A DNA stretch of 64,000 bases, taken from Neisseria leonii. GTDB lineage: Bacteria > Pseudomonadota > Gammaproteobacteria > Burkholderiales > Neisseriaceae. The position numbers and the translations under genes were made by a program. The notes under the pieces are model-generated. The model did not search any database, was not told the DNA's origin, and was given only the letters and a program-made list of their open reading frames with translations. Location of the stretch: contig NZ_CP145606.1 in the NCBI RefSeq assembly GCF_028776105.2, positions 62,001 to 126,000 on the forward strand, read 5' to 3'. This document shows, one piece after another, positions 24,707-32,539 of the stretch; the stretch's first letter is position 1, and each line of letters starts with the position of its first letter.

Positions 24707-27280
24707 ATGTCCCGTTTATTCCGATTGTCTTCCGATCACACCGAAGCCCTGCGCGTTTGCTCGGCGGCCGCTACTTTGCCGGCCGACGGCAAAAAAACGT
24801 CGTGGGTGACGCTGACCCGCACCGGCTCGTTTACCGATCCGCGCTACGGCCGTTTTGAGATCACCGCGCCTATGCTGTCGAGCATGGTGAAAAATTTTGA
24901 TGCCGGCGTGGTGGGGCAAGATGTGTTTTTGGATGTCAACCATAAGCCGGGCGACGGCTCGGCGGCGAAAATCCTGAAGTTGAGTGTGGAGGGCAACCGC
25001 CTGCGCGCGCTGGTGGAATGGACGGATTTTGGGCTGAAAGCCGTGAAAGAGCGCGGCTTTAGCTATTTGAGCGCCGAATATCACGAAAACTGGCAGGACA
25101 ACGAAGTCGGCCGTTTTCACGGTGCCACCCTGTTGGGCGCGGGTTTGACGGTGCGTCCCGTCATCAAGCGGCTCGACCCCGTTACGCTGTCGTGCGAAGC
25201 CGACGGTCAAACCTATGTGTTGTCGGAATTGGCCGACGATTTGATTACGAAAGCGAAGCAGAAAATGAACAAATTGCAAGAATTGCTGAAAAAGCTCGCC
25301 GATGCGGGCTACTCGAAAACCGTGTGCGCCAGCATTAAAGAGCTGGGCGAAGCGGCCATCAACGAAAACACCGACGACGCGGCAGCCGAAGCGGTGATGA
25401 CCAAGCTGGAAACCACCGCGAAAATGCTGGCGGCATGGGAAGAAGACGCGCCAAAGCCGGCGCAGACCAATCAGGCTGCTGCATCCGCCGGCAATCAGGC
25501 CGATGCAGGCAAGAAATCGCTGGCGGAGCCTGATCCGGGAAAGAAATTATCGATTGACGATGTGAACGATGCGGTGGCCAAAGCCTTGGCGGCACGGGAA
25601 GAAGACGCGAAAAAGCTGGCGCAAACCCGCGCCGACAACGAAAAGCTGCTCGCTGAAACCATCGGTCAGGCCGAAGGCTTGAGCGACGAGCTGAAAAAAG
25701 AATTGGCCGAAAGCGCGAAAGTGCTGCTGCCCGATCATGCCACCGAAGAGCAGGTTAAGGCGCTGGCGGCGCACCAAATCGACATGGGCAACCGCATGAC
25801 GGCGGCCAATCAGCTGGCGGCAATGGGCTACAACGTGGCCGGCACGCCGCGCATTGTCGTGCCGGACGAAGGCGTGAAGCAGCTGTCGGGCATTTACGGC
25901 GAGCAGTTGAAGAAAACCGGTATTCCGCTGGCTTTGGCGGTGGAAACCTCGCCGTTTGTGGCCAAAGTGCTGTCGGAGTTTGACCGCCATTTCGCCCGCG
26001 AGTTGCACGCCGAAGCCAAGATGCTGTCGGGCACACAAACCGATATGCGCAATACCACGCTACCTTATGGCGTGCAGCGCGAAGTAATTAAAGAAGCGCT
26101 GCATGATTTGAATATCCTGAATCTGGTGCATACGCTGACCGATTTCACGGCACAGGCCACGACCCAAATCCCTTATGAAACCCGCGAATTGGGCGCGGTA
26201 ATGAACGACGGCATGGTGTTTGAAGGCCAGCCGATTCCGTTTGCCGGTGTCAGCCAACACATGGACACCGCCTTTGTGAACCAAATGAAACTGGCCTTGG
26301 TGGTCAGCAACGAAGTGGTGCACTTTACCCGCACTTCGGCGATCAATTGGGACGCATTGGCCCGCAATATTCAAAGTAATTCACGCATTCTGCGCGAGCT
26401 GGTCGCCCGCCGCCTGATGAACGAAATCCAGCGCAGCAGCGATGCCTTCGGCGCGGTGGCGGTGGCCGACGAATCCGTCAGCGGCCAGTCTGCCGACGGC
26501 CAGTTCAAAACCGAGCATTTTCCGGTTGTCCGCCCCTATCAGGCAGTCAATCTGCAAGGCGACGCAGTCGGCCTGCCCGAGCATCCGATTGTGGTGAAAG
26601 TGGGTGGTCAGGAAGTGCCTGCGTTTGACGGCAGCGGCCAGCAAAGCAGCGGCACTTATTGGCGCGCCGCCAGCTACAACCAAGGTGTGTTCCAGTTGGT
26701 GGACGAAACCGGCCGCGCCAAACCCGGCCAAAGCGGCATCACCATCTCTTACAGCCGCGCTACCAATGTCGCGCTGTTTAATCTGGACGCTGCATCCGGC
26801 GTGGCACAGGAAGAGCACTTGAACGGCCTGTTGCGACTGGTCGGCAGCCGCAAGGCGATGATGGACGGCCAGCGCTACTACCGTCCCGACTATCTCTTGA
26901 TGTCGCCGGTGCTCAACGACCAAATCACCAACGCCACCGACTTTGTCGCCGAGCGCAAACGCAACGGCACCGACACCGACGGCAACGGCGACTTGGGCGT
27001 GATCAAAGGCGTATCGGTTTACGGCAGCAACGCGCCGCTCACCGATTTGGGCGACGACCGTATCCTGTTCGGACAGCGCGGCCTGACCAGCTACACGGTG
27101 GTCAAACCTTTTGCCACCGGCGATCTGTTCGAGCTGACCGACGGCCACGGCCGCCCGTTGGGCAAAAAAGCCGCCTACGGCGAAGAGTACAACGCGATTT
27201 ACACGCCCAAACCGCTGCGCCAAGCCTGCACCTCGATTGTGGTGTACAGCAAAAAAGGCCGCGATGCGGTTGGCGCTTAA
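24707..27280 (+). CDS. Fused head maturation protease - scaffold - major capsid protein
   Basis: 857 aa in one frame. Residues ~1-170 match the Mu I-type protease (SWVTLTRTGSFTDPRYGRFE, FLDVNHKPGD, SYLSAEYHENW, GATLLGAGLTVRPVIKRLDP). Residues ~180-370 are an Ala/Glu/Lys-rich scaffold-like stretch. From ~380 on, the chain resembles Mu-type major head proteins (YETRELGAVMNDGMVFEGQP, TYWRAASYNQGVFQLVD). In Mu these are separate genes (I, Z, T). Here autoproteolysis would have to release the capsid domain. No stop or internal ribosome site is obvious at the junction. Confidence 0.75.
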   Translation: MSRLFRLSSDHTEALRVCSAAATLPADGKKTSWVTLTRTGSFTDPRYGRFEITAPMLSSMVKNFDAGVVGQDVFLDVNHKPGDGSAAKILKLSVEGNRLRALVEWTDFGLKAVKERGFSYLSAEYHENWQDNEVGRFHGATLLGAGLTVRPVIKRLDPVTLSCEADGQTYVLSELADDLITKAKQKMNKLQELLKKLADAGYSKTVCASIKELGEAAINENTDDAAAEAVMTKLETTAKMLAAWEEDAPKPAQTNQAAASAGNQADAGKKSLAEPDPGKKLSIDDVNDAVAKALAAREEDAKKLAQTRADNEKLLAETIGQAEGLSDELKKELAESAKVLLPDHATEEQVKALAAHQIDMGNRMTAANQLAAMGYNVAGTPRIVVPDEGVKQLSGIYGEQLKKTGIPLALAVETSPFVAKVLSEFDRHFARELHAEAKMLSGTQTDMRNTTLPYGVQREVIKEALHDLNILNLVHTLTDFTAQATTQIPYETRELGAVMNDGMVFEGQPIPFAGVSQHMDTAFVNQMKLALVVSNEVVHFTRTSAINWDALARNIQSNSRILRELVARRLMNEIQRSSDAFGAVAVADESVSGQSADGQFKTEHFPVVRPYQAVNLQGDAVGLPEHPIVVKVGGQEVPAFDGSGQQSSGTYWRAASYNQGVFQLVDETGRAKPGQSGITISYSRATNVALFNLDAASGVAQEEHLNGLLRLVGSRKAMMDGQRYYRPDYLLMSPVLNDQITNATDFVAERKRNGTDTDGNGDLGVIKGVSVYGSNAPLTDLGDDRILFGQRGLTSYTVVKPFATGDLFELTDGHGRPLGKKAAYGEEYNAIYTPKPLRQACTSIVVYSKKGRDAVGA

Positions 27281-27287
27281 GGCTTAA

Positions 27288-27318
27288 AGGCCGTCTGAAA
27301 CAGGTTTTCAGACGGCCT
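27288..27318. repeat. Inverted AG-DUS hairpin after the capsid gene
   Basis: AGGCCGTCTGAAA and TTTTCAGACGGCCT around a short loop, within the late operon. Possibly attenuates transcription, giving more capsid than downstream products. Confidence 0.7.
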
Positions 27319-27332
27319 GAAAGGACAAAACC

Positions 27333-27659
27333 ATGCAGAAAATCCCTTATCACAATACACAAAACCACGCCGTCTTTATCGGCGGCGTGATGGTGCCGCC
27401 GGGCGAAACCCGTCTGGTGGACGGCTCCCTGCTGCCGCTCGTGCCGCATCAGCATCCCGAAACCGTTGCCGCCGATCCGCTGGCGGAGCTGCTCAAAGGC
27501 AAGGTGGACGAGATTACCGCCCAACTGGAGCACTTAAGCTTGGATGAGCTGGAGCGTTTGGGCGATATGGAGCAGACCGGCCAGCAGCGCAAAGGCGTGC
27601 TGGGCGCGGTGGCCGAGCGTTTGCTGGCCCTGTCGGCCGAGCAGCAGGAGCAGGGTTAA
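27333..27659 (+). CDS. Hypothetical head-region protein, 108 aa
   Basis: MQKIPYHNTQNHAVFIGGVM..., with a beta-rich first half (VMVPPGETRLVDGSLLPLVP) and a helical second half (ELLKGKVDEITAQLEHLSLD). It sits between capsid and connector genes, with a GAAAGGACAAAACC start site. Probably a head decoration or completion protein, but it is not recognised. Confidence 0.6.
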   Translation: MQKIPYHNTQNHAVFIGGVMVPPGETRLVDGSLLPLVPHQHPETVAADPLAELLKGKVDEITAQLEHLSLDELERLGDMEQTGQQRKGVLGAVAERLLALSAEQQEQG

Positions 27660-28256
27660 ATGCCTGCCCGCGCCGCGTTCCTTGCCCGCTATAAAGCATC
27701 GCTGCTGGACAGCGTTCGGGCATTTGCCGATGCCGATTTGGAGCGGCACGCCGAAACGGCGCTGGCGGCTTTGAGCCAAATCAAGCCCAAGCTGTGCGTC
27801 ACTTGGGTGCAGTTGGCGGCGGGGCGCAATCTCTATCCCTGTCCGGCCAACTGCCGCGCCGTTCAGGCGGCCTATTGGGGGCGCAGCCATAAAGCGCACA
27901 GCCAGCCGTGGCAGGATGATGCGGTCGGCCGGCTGCCCGAATGGTCGCTGACCTACAACGAAGCGGGCGAGCGCTTTTTGCGCGCCAATCCTGCGCCGTC
28001 TGTGCGCCAATTGGATATTTTGGGCAGCATCGCCGAAATCGAATACCGCGCCGATTGGAGGTGGGACGAAGTGCGGGGCATGGAAAACCTGCTGCTGTTG
28101 CGCGCACAGGCCGAAGCCATGCGCGAGCTGGCGGCGAAAAACGCCACCACCGCCTACAACATCCGCGAAGGCATCAGTGCCACCCCGAAAAACGGTACGC
28201 CCGCTTATCTGTATGAACAGCTGCTGGCGGAATTTGAACGCTTGGCGGCAAGATGA
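27660..28256 (+). CDS. Hypothetical head-tail connector region protein, 198 aa
   Basis: Starts directly on the upstream stop (TAAATG) and overlaps the next gene by 4 bases. Trp-rich and helical; CVTWVQLAAGRNLYPCPANC has a Cys pair. Its location fits a head-completion or connector role (Mu gp36 position), but the sequence itself is not recognised. Confidence 0.6.
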   Translation: MPARAAFLARYKASLLDSVRAFADADLERHAETALAALSQIKPKLCVTWVQLAAGRNLYPCPANCRAVQAAYWGRSHKAHSQPWQDDAVGRLPEWSLTYNEAGERFLRANPAPSVRQLDILGSIAEIEYRADWRWDEVRGMENLLLLRAQAEAMRELAAKNATTAYNIREGISATPKNGTPAYLYEQLLAEFERLAAR

Positions 28257-28735
28257 AGATTGAATACACAGTCGAAGCCGATCGGGTGCGGGAAGCTTTC
28301 CGCCGTGCGCCCGATGTGATGAGCCGCGAGTTGGACAAGGGCTTGGATCAGGCGGCCTTAAAAATGGTACGCACCGCGCAGGACACCTTGCGCGACAACG
28401 ACAGCTTGGCCACTTCGCAGCTGGTGCAGTCGGTCAATTTCGAGCGCAGCGGCCTGTTGGAGCGCACCGTGTCGCCGAATACCGCCTATGCGCGGTATTT
28501 GGAAGAGGGCACCAAGCCCGGCTATTTTCCGAACAGTTATGCGCTGGCGGCTTGGCTGAAGATTCGCGGGGCGGTCAATCCGAAACGGCAGGCTTTCGCA
28601 CTGGCCAAACACATTTACCGCCACGGCACCAAGGCGCATCCGTTTTGGCAGCCGTCTTTTGAGCGTGCCGAGCCGGAAATGCGGCGGATTATCGACCGCT
28701 TTGTACAGCGCGGGGTGGAGCGCGTATTCACATGA
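28253..28735 (+). CDS. Phage morphogenesis protein, HK97 gp10 / Mu gpG-like
   Basis: 160 aa. TPNTAYARYLEEGTKPGYFP-like sequence (PNTAYARYLEEGTKPG) and HGTKAHPFWQPSF are typical of HK97-gp10-type head-tail joining proteins. Overlaps both neighbours by 4 bases. Confidence 0.72.
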   Translation: MKIEYTVEADRVREAFRRAPDVMSRELDKGLDQAALKMVRTAQDTLRDNDSLATSQLVQSVNFERSGLLERTVSPNTAYARYLEEGTKPGYFPNSYALAAWLKIRGAVNPKRQAFALAKHIYRHGTKAHPFWQPSFERAEPEMRRIIDRFVQRGVERVFT

Positions 28736-29346
28736 ATATTTATGCCTACGAAATCGAAAAGCTCAAGCGCGGCATTGCCGCCGCGCTGCCGCAGCGCATG
28801 GTTTCAGGCAGCCTGATTGACCACGCCGAAATCCGCCGCGACGAATTGCTCAAAGGTGTGGTTACCGTGATGCTGGAGCGGATAAAAGGCGACGGCGACT
28901 GGTCGGCCACGCTGCAAATCCTGATTACCGGACAGGTGGAAATCGAGTTGCCGGCAAACAAAGACACCATGGGCGCATTGGTCGAAGCGGCGGAGCTGGC
29001 GCTGTATTCCGAGCTGCGCGCTTATCTGCGCAACACCGGCGGTCTGCCGAATATCGAAGTGCAGGATGTGGAGTTTTCGGCGCACAGCAAAGCGCCGTTC
29101 GGCTGGTTTTTACTGCGGGCGCAGTACGGGCCGATCAACGAAGCCTGCACCGATTGGGATTTCGGCAATCTGCCCGCGCCGCCGAATATGTATCCGCCGC
29201 ATGTGCTGATTACACCGTTTGACGGGGCGGACATCAAAATCGATGCCGAGCCGCACGAAACGGATGCGGTACACCAAAAATGGCTGCGCGACGCGCAAAC
29301 CGCCGAACAGCCGGACGCAAGCCTTACATTGGAGCTAAAACCATGA
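28732..29346 (+). CDS. Tail terminator-like protein (Mu gp37 position), 204 aa
   Basis: The N-terminal half (MNIYAYEIEKLKRGIAAALP) and the mid-segment LRNTGGLPNIEVQDVEF match the Mu gp37 style of tail completion protein. A Pro-rich segment (GNLPAPPNMYPPHVL) follows. The gene lies immediately before the DUF2635 and sheath genes, as in Mu. Confidence 0.62.
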   Translation: MNIYAYEIEKLKRGIAAALPQRMVSGSLIDHAEIRRDELLKGVVTVMLERIKGDGDWSATLQILITGQVEIELPANKDTMGALVEAAELALYSELRAYLRNTGGLPNIEVQDVEFSAHSKAPFGWFLLRAQYGPINEACTDWDFGNLPAPPNMYPPHVLITPFDGADIKIDAEPHETDAVHQKWLRDAQTAEQPDASLTLELKP

Positions 29347-29516
29347 ATCAAATCACAGTCAAGCCGCGCGACGGCATCAAGGTGCGCCTGGAAGACGGCA
29401 CGGGCTACGTTGCCGAACACGGCCAAACCGTGTTTCAGACGGCCTATTATCTGCGGCGCATTGCCGACGGCGATCTGCTGCCAATCAACGACAGTAAAAC
29501 CAAAGGGGCAAAATAA
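29343..29516 (+). CDS. DUF2635 family phage protein (Mu gp38-like), 57 aa
   Basis: MNQITVKPRDGIKVRLEDGT...LPINDS, a short beta-rich protein always found before the tail sheath in Mu-like phages. The start overlaps the previous stop (ATGA) and the stop overlaps the sheath ATG (TAATG). Confidence 0.75.
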   Translation: MNQITVKPRDGIKVRLEDGTGYVAEHGQTVFQTAYYLRRIADGDLLPINDSKTKGAK

Positions 29517-31018
29517 TGGCCGACAACATTACCTACAACACCATCGCAGCCGACACACCGCTGGGCGGCGTGTTTTTGGAAATCGACCCGTCGCAGGCTT
29601 TGGGCAATCTGGTCAATGCCGAGCGCAAAGCTCTGGTGATCGGCCAGCGCCTGCCAACGGGCAACACGCCTGCCTTAACGCCGGTGCGCGTACTCAACGC
29701 CGCCGATGCGGAAGCCAAATTCGGCCGCGGCTCGATGCTGCACCAAATGTTTAGTACGGTGGAAACCGTTACCGACGAAATCGGGCTGGTGGACGTGTAC
29801 GCCGTTGCCTTGGACGACAATCCGTCCGGCACGGCCGCCACCGCCACCGTTACTTTGGGCGGACAGGTTACCGTGCCGCGCACGCTCACGCTGTATATTG
29901 GCGGCCAAGCCGTTCAGGCGGCCGCATCATTGGGCGATACCGCCGAAATCTTGGCCGCGCGGCTGGCCACGGCAATCAATGCCGATACAACCCTGCCGGT
30001 TACCGCAGCGGCGTCTGCCGGCACGTTAACACTCACCGCCCGCCATAAAGGTGAGGCGCACAACGGACTGGAAATCGCCGCCACCTACTATGACAGCGAC
30101 ACCCTGCCGGCCGGCATCAGCTGCACCGTATCGGGCGGCGAAAACGGCATCGGCAAACTGGCCGGCGGCAGCGGCAGCCCGAGCGTGGCGGCGGCTTTGG
30201 CGGCGGTATCCGAAGACTGGTTTTATGTCGTGGCCAGCCCCTACAACGACGAAGCCAATATCAAGGCGCTGGAAAACGATTTTGACGGCCGCTGGGGCGG
30301 CATGGACATGCGCACCGCCCATGCCTTTTTGGCCATCGACGGCAGCCATGCCGAACTGACCACCGCCGGCAACAAACGCAACAGTGCCCACAGCAGCATC
30401 TGGGGCTTAAAAGGCTGCCCGACTTGGACGGCGCAGCGCGCCGCCGCACTGGCCGTTACCTGCCTGTTTTACGGCAACAACGATCCCGCCCTGCCGCTCA
30501 AAGCCGTTAAAGTACCGGCCGTACTCGCGCCGCGCCTGAAAGACCGCTTTTCGTATAACGAGCGCACGCTGCTGGTGCGCGACGGCATCTCCACGACAAC
30601 CGTATCGCGCGACGGCAATATCTATCTGGAGCGCATCGTGACCACTTACCAAGAAAACGCCGCCGGCATTGCCGACAGCTCACTGGCATCGCTGGAAACC
30701 AAATGGACGGTGGATTACTACCGCTATGTCATCCGCACCCAAATCGCGCTCAAATTCCCGCGCCACAAACTGGTGGACGACGGCACTAATATCGGCCCCG
30801 GCCAAAAGTTTGTTTCGCCGCAAATCATCAGTGACCTGATTACCGCCGTCGAAGCCGATTTGGAAACCGCCGGCATCATCGAGCAGACCGAGCAGAGCCG
30901 CAAACGCCGTAAGGTGGTGCGCTCGCTCACCGACCCCAACCGCATCAACGCCGTGCTGCCGCCGAATCTGGTCAACCAGTTCCGCACCTTCGCCGCATCG
31001 GTTGAATACCGCCTGTAA
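29516..31018 (+). CDS. Contractile tail sheath protein (Mu gpL-like)
   Basis: 500 aa. PLGGVFLEIDPSQALGN, AQRAAALAVTCLFYGN, KDRFSYNERTLLVRDGIST and KLVDDGTNIGPGQKFVSP are characteristic of the Mu tail-sheath family. The protein forms the contracting outer tube, so the phage is a myovirus. Intact length for the family. Confidence 0.88.
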   Translation: MADNITYNTIAADTPLGGVFLEIDPSQALGNLVNAERKALVIGQRLPTGNTPALTPVRVLNAADAEAKFGRGSMLHQMFSTVETVTDEIGLVDVYAVALDDNPSGTAATATVTLGGQVTVPRTLTLYIGGQAVQAAASLGDTAEILAARLATAINADTTLPVTAAASAGTLTLTARHKGEAHNGLEIAATYYDSDTLPAGISCTVSGGENGIGKLAGGSGSPSVAAALAAVSEDWFYVVASPYNDEANIKALENDFDGRWGGMDMRTAHAFLAIDGSHAELTTAGNKRNSAHSSIWGLKGCPTWTAQRAAALAVTCLFYGNNDPALPLKAVKVPAVLAPRLKDRFSYNERTLLVRDGISTTTVSRDGNIYLERIVTTYQENAAGIADSSLASLETKWTVDYYRYVIRTQIALKFPRHKLVDDGTNIGPGQKFVSPQIISDLITAVEADLETAGIIEQTEQSRKRRKVVRSLTDPNRINAVLPPNLVNQFRTFAASVEYRL

Positions 31019-31029
31019 GGAGACCCATC

Positions 31030-31380
31030 ATGGCAAAAGTAACCGGAAAATGCTTTATCAGCCTGGCCGGCACCAAACTGCACACCGACAACGACGCCGA
31101 GCTGGACATCGGCGGCGAAGCCAAAAAGGCGCAAATGTCAGTACACGGCTTGGTCGGCCACGCCGTTGAGGAAATCAAACCCGCCAAAATTACCGGCTCG
31201 ATTATCCACACCGCCGACATCGATTTGGTCGCCCTGCAGGCGTGGGAAGGCGCGGCGGTGTTCGAGACCGACAGCGGCCTGCGCTATATGGTGCGCGACG
31301 CCGCCGTCGAAGACACTTTGAGCTTAAGCAAAAGCAAGGTCAAAATTACCCTGGTCGGCCGCCCCGCCCAATTAATCTAA
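31030..31380 (+). CDS. Tail tube protein (Mu gpM-like)
   Basis: 116 aa, MAKVTGKCFISLAGTKLHTD, with SVHGLVGHAVEEIKPAKITG. Standard length for Mu-type tail tube proteins, and it follows the sheath with an AAGGAGACCCATC ribosome site. A strong terminator comes right after it, so the late operon is interrupted here by cargo genes. Confidence 0.82.
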   Translation: MAKVTGKCFISLAGTKLHTDNDAELDIGGEAKKAQMSVHGLVGHAVEEIKPAKITGSIIHTADIDLVALQAWEGAAVFETDSGLRYMVRDAAVEDTLSLSKSKVKITLVGRPAQLI

Positions 31381-31402
31381 CTGGTTTCCCGTTCCTCTTG
31401 TT

Positions 31403-31428
31403 ACCGCTCTTCGGAGCGGTATTTTTTT
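31403..31428 (+). terminator. Terminator after the tail tube gene
   Basis: ACCGCTC-TTCG-GAGCGGT followed by ATTTTTTT: a 7-bp stem with a stable TTCG loop. Confidence 0.9.
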
Positions 31429-31438
31429 GCAAAAAAAA

Positions 31439-31479
31439 GCAACAAAATTGTTGCAAATACAACAAAATTGTTGCACAAT
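31439..31479 (+). promoter_or_regulatory. hicAB promoter with twin operators
   Basis: Palindromes GCAACAAAATTGTTGC (31439-31454) and ACAACAAAATTGTTGC (31459-31474) have centres exactly 20 bp apart, on the same helix face. TTGCAA (31451-31456) and CACAAT (31474-31479) with a 17-bp spacer could be the -35/-10, so the second palindrome fills the spacer. This is what autoregulation by the HicB DNA-binding domain would need. Confidence 0.75.
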
Positions 31480-31507
31480 ACAGCCGTCGAAACAGCAGGG
31501 CAAACCA

Positions 31508-31690
31508 ATGAAGTACAGTGAATTTAAGAAATGGCTGCTGGCGCAAGGCGTTGAATTTACCCATCAGAAACGCGGCAGCCACCAACTGATCAGGCTGAAC
31601 GGCAAAACCTCGGTGTTCCCCAACCACGGCAGCAAAGAAATCGGTACCGGGCTGGTCAACAAAATCAAGAAAGACTTAGGACTCAAATAA
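31508..31690 (+). CDS. hicA: HicA toxin (mRNA interferase)
   Basis: 60 aa, MKYSEFKKWLLAQGVEFTHQ, with the catalytic-His context RGSHQLI and the family ending KIKKDLGL. HicA cleaves mRNA during translation and is held by HicB. The start follows GCAGGGCAAACC. It is the first gene of a toxin-antitoxin cargo pair inserted between tail tube and tail chaperone genes. Confidence 0.9.
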   Translation: MKYSEFKKWLLAQGVEFTHQKRGSHQLIRLNGKTSVFPNHGSKEIGTGLVNKIKKDLGLK

Positions 31691-31692
31691 AG

Positions 31693-31714
31693 GGCAAGCC
31701 CGCAAGGGCTTGCC
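31693..31714 (+). other. Hairpin between hicA and hicB
   Basis: GGCAAGCCC-GCAA-GGGCTTGCC is a perfect 9-bp stem with no T-run. It lies between toxin and antitoxin genes and may influence mRNA stability or the toxin/antitoxin ratio. Confidence 0.75.
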
Positions 31715-31740
31715 GATACAGGAAACAAAAGGACATCATA

Positions 31741-32157
31741 ATGCTCGCTTACCCCTACACCCTCACCCCCGACGACAACGGCACCCTGCTGGTGACCTTC
31801 CCCGACATTCCCGAAGCGGCAGCCGTGGCCGAAGATGCCGACAGTGCCCCTTTGGAAGCCTTGGACGGCCTGATCTGCGCCTTGGAAGGCTATTTTGCCG
31901 ACCGCCGCGCCGTGCCGCTGCCTTCCGCCGCCGCTGCCGACGGCACCGTGCTGCTGCCCGCACTCGAAACCGCCAAAGTGTTGCTGCTGAACGAAATGAT
32001 CGCACAGGGCATCAAAAAAGCCGAGATGGCGCGGCGGCTGGATGTGCATATGCCGCAAATCGACCGCCTGCTGGATTTGCGCCACAATACCAAACTGGAC
32101 TTTATCGAACAAGCCGCCGCCCGCTTGGGTAAACGGGTGAATATCAGCTTTTCGTAA
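31741..32157 (+). CDS. hicB: HicB antitoxin with C-terminal helix-turn-helix
   Basis: 138 aa. The N-terminal partial RNase H-like fold (YPYTLTPDDNGTLLVTFPDI, then EALDGLICALEGYF) binds HicA. The C-terminal HTH (IKKAEMARRLDVHMPQIDRL) binds DNA. It follows hicA by 50 bases. The HTH agrees with the twin palindromes upstream of hicA. Confidence 0.9.
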   Translation: MLAYPYTLTPDDNGTLLVTFPDIPEAAAVAEDADSAPLEALDGLICALEGYFADRRAVPLPSAAAADGTVLLPALETAKVLLLNEMIAQGIKKAEMARRLDVHMPQIDRLLDLRHNTKLDFIEQAAARLGKRVNISFS

Positions 32158-32167
32158 ACTTGTCGGC

Positions 32168-32230
32168 AAAGGCCGTCTGAGAACGGTTTCAGGCAGCCTG
32201 TTTTGTGCTAACTTCGCTTTTCCTGCCAAC
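32168..32230 (+). promoter_or_regulatory. DUS-type hairpin and ACTTCGCTTTTCC module
   Basis: GGCCGTCTGAGAAC and GTTTCAGGCAGCC form an imperfect stem. TGTGCTAACTTCGCTTTTCCTG follows, in the place where the cargo modules at 23938 and 32463 carry TATAATNACTTCGC. The -10 element is weaker here. Confidence 0.5.
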
Positions 32231-32247
32231 GTAAAGGAGATGTCTCA

Positions 32248-32445
32248 ATGAAAAAATTATTGTGTACGCTTGCTGCCGCTGCCGTATTACTGGCACCGTT
32301 GAGTGCCCAAGCAAAAGGGCGGGAGCCGTGTTCGGGCAAGAAAGGGGGAATTTCCCACTGCTCTGGCAGCAAATTTGTCTGCAAAGACGGCTCAATCAGC
32401 AAATCTAAAAAAGTGTGCAGCGGTAAATCCAAGCTGTATAAATAA
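32248..32445 (+). CDS. Small secreted Cys-containing protein (cargo), 65 aa
   Basis: Signal peptide [20 protein letters not shown] with AQA cleavage, leaving about 43 basic residues with four cysteines: [19 protein letters not shown] then KVCSG. The CSGKKGG-SHC-FVC-DGS pattern resembles small YdcA-type periplasmic proteins of unknown function. Good ribosome site AAAGGAGATGTCTCA. Possibly a disulfide-bonded envelope peptide. Confidence 0.7.
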   Translation: MKKLLCTLAAAAVLLAPLSAQAKGREPCSGKKGGISHCSGSKFVCKDGSISKSKKVCSGKSKLYK

Positions 32446-32462
32446 TACGTCTGTCTAAATAT

Positions 32463-32525
32463 AGGCCGTCTGAAACCGCGATGTTTCAGACGGCCTTTTT
32501 GTTTATAATGACTTCGCTTTTCCGA
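32463..32525 (+). promoter_or_regulatory. DUS-hairpin terminator plus promoter module upstream of the SAP-like gene
   Basis: AGGCCGTCTGAAA (32463-32475) pairs with TTTCAGACGGCCT (32484-32496), then TTTTTGTT, TATAAT and GACTTCGCTTTTCCGAA. Matches the 23938 module closely from TTTATAAT onward. Confidence 0.75.
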
Positions 32526-32539
32526 ACAAGGGGATTGAA

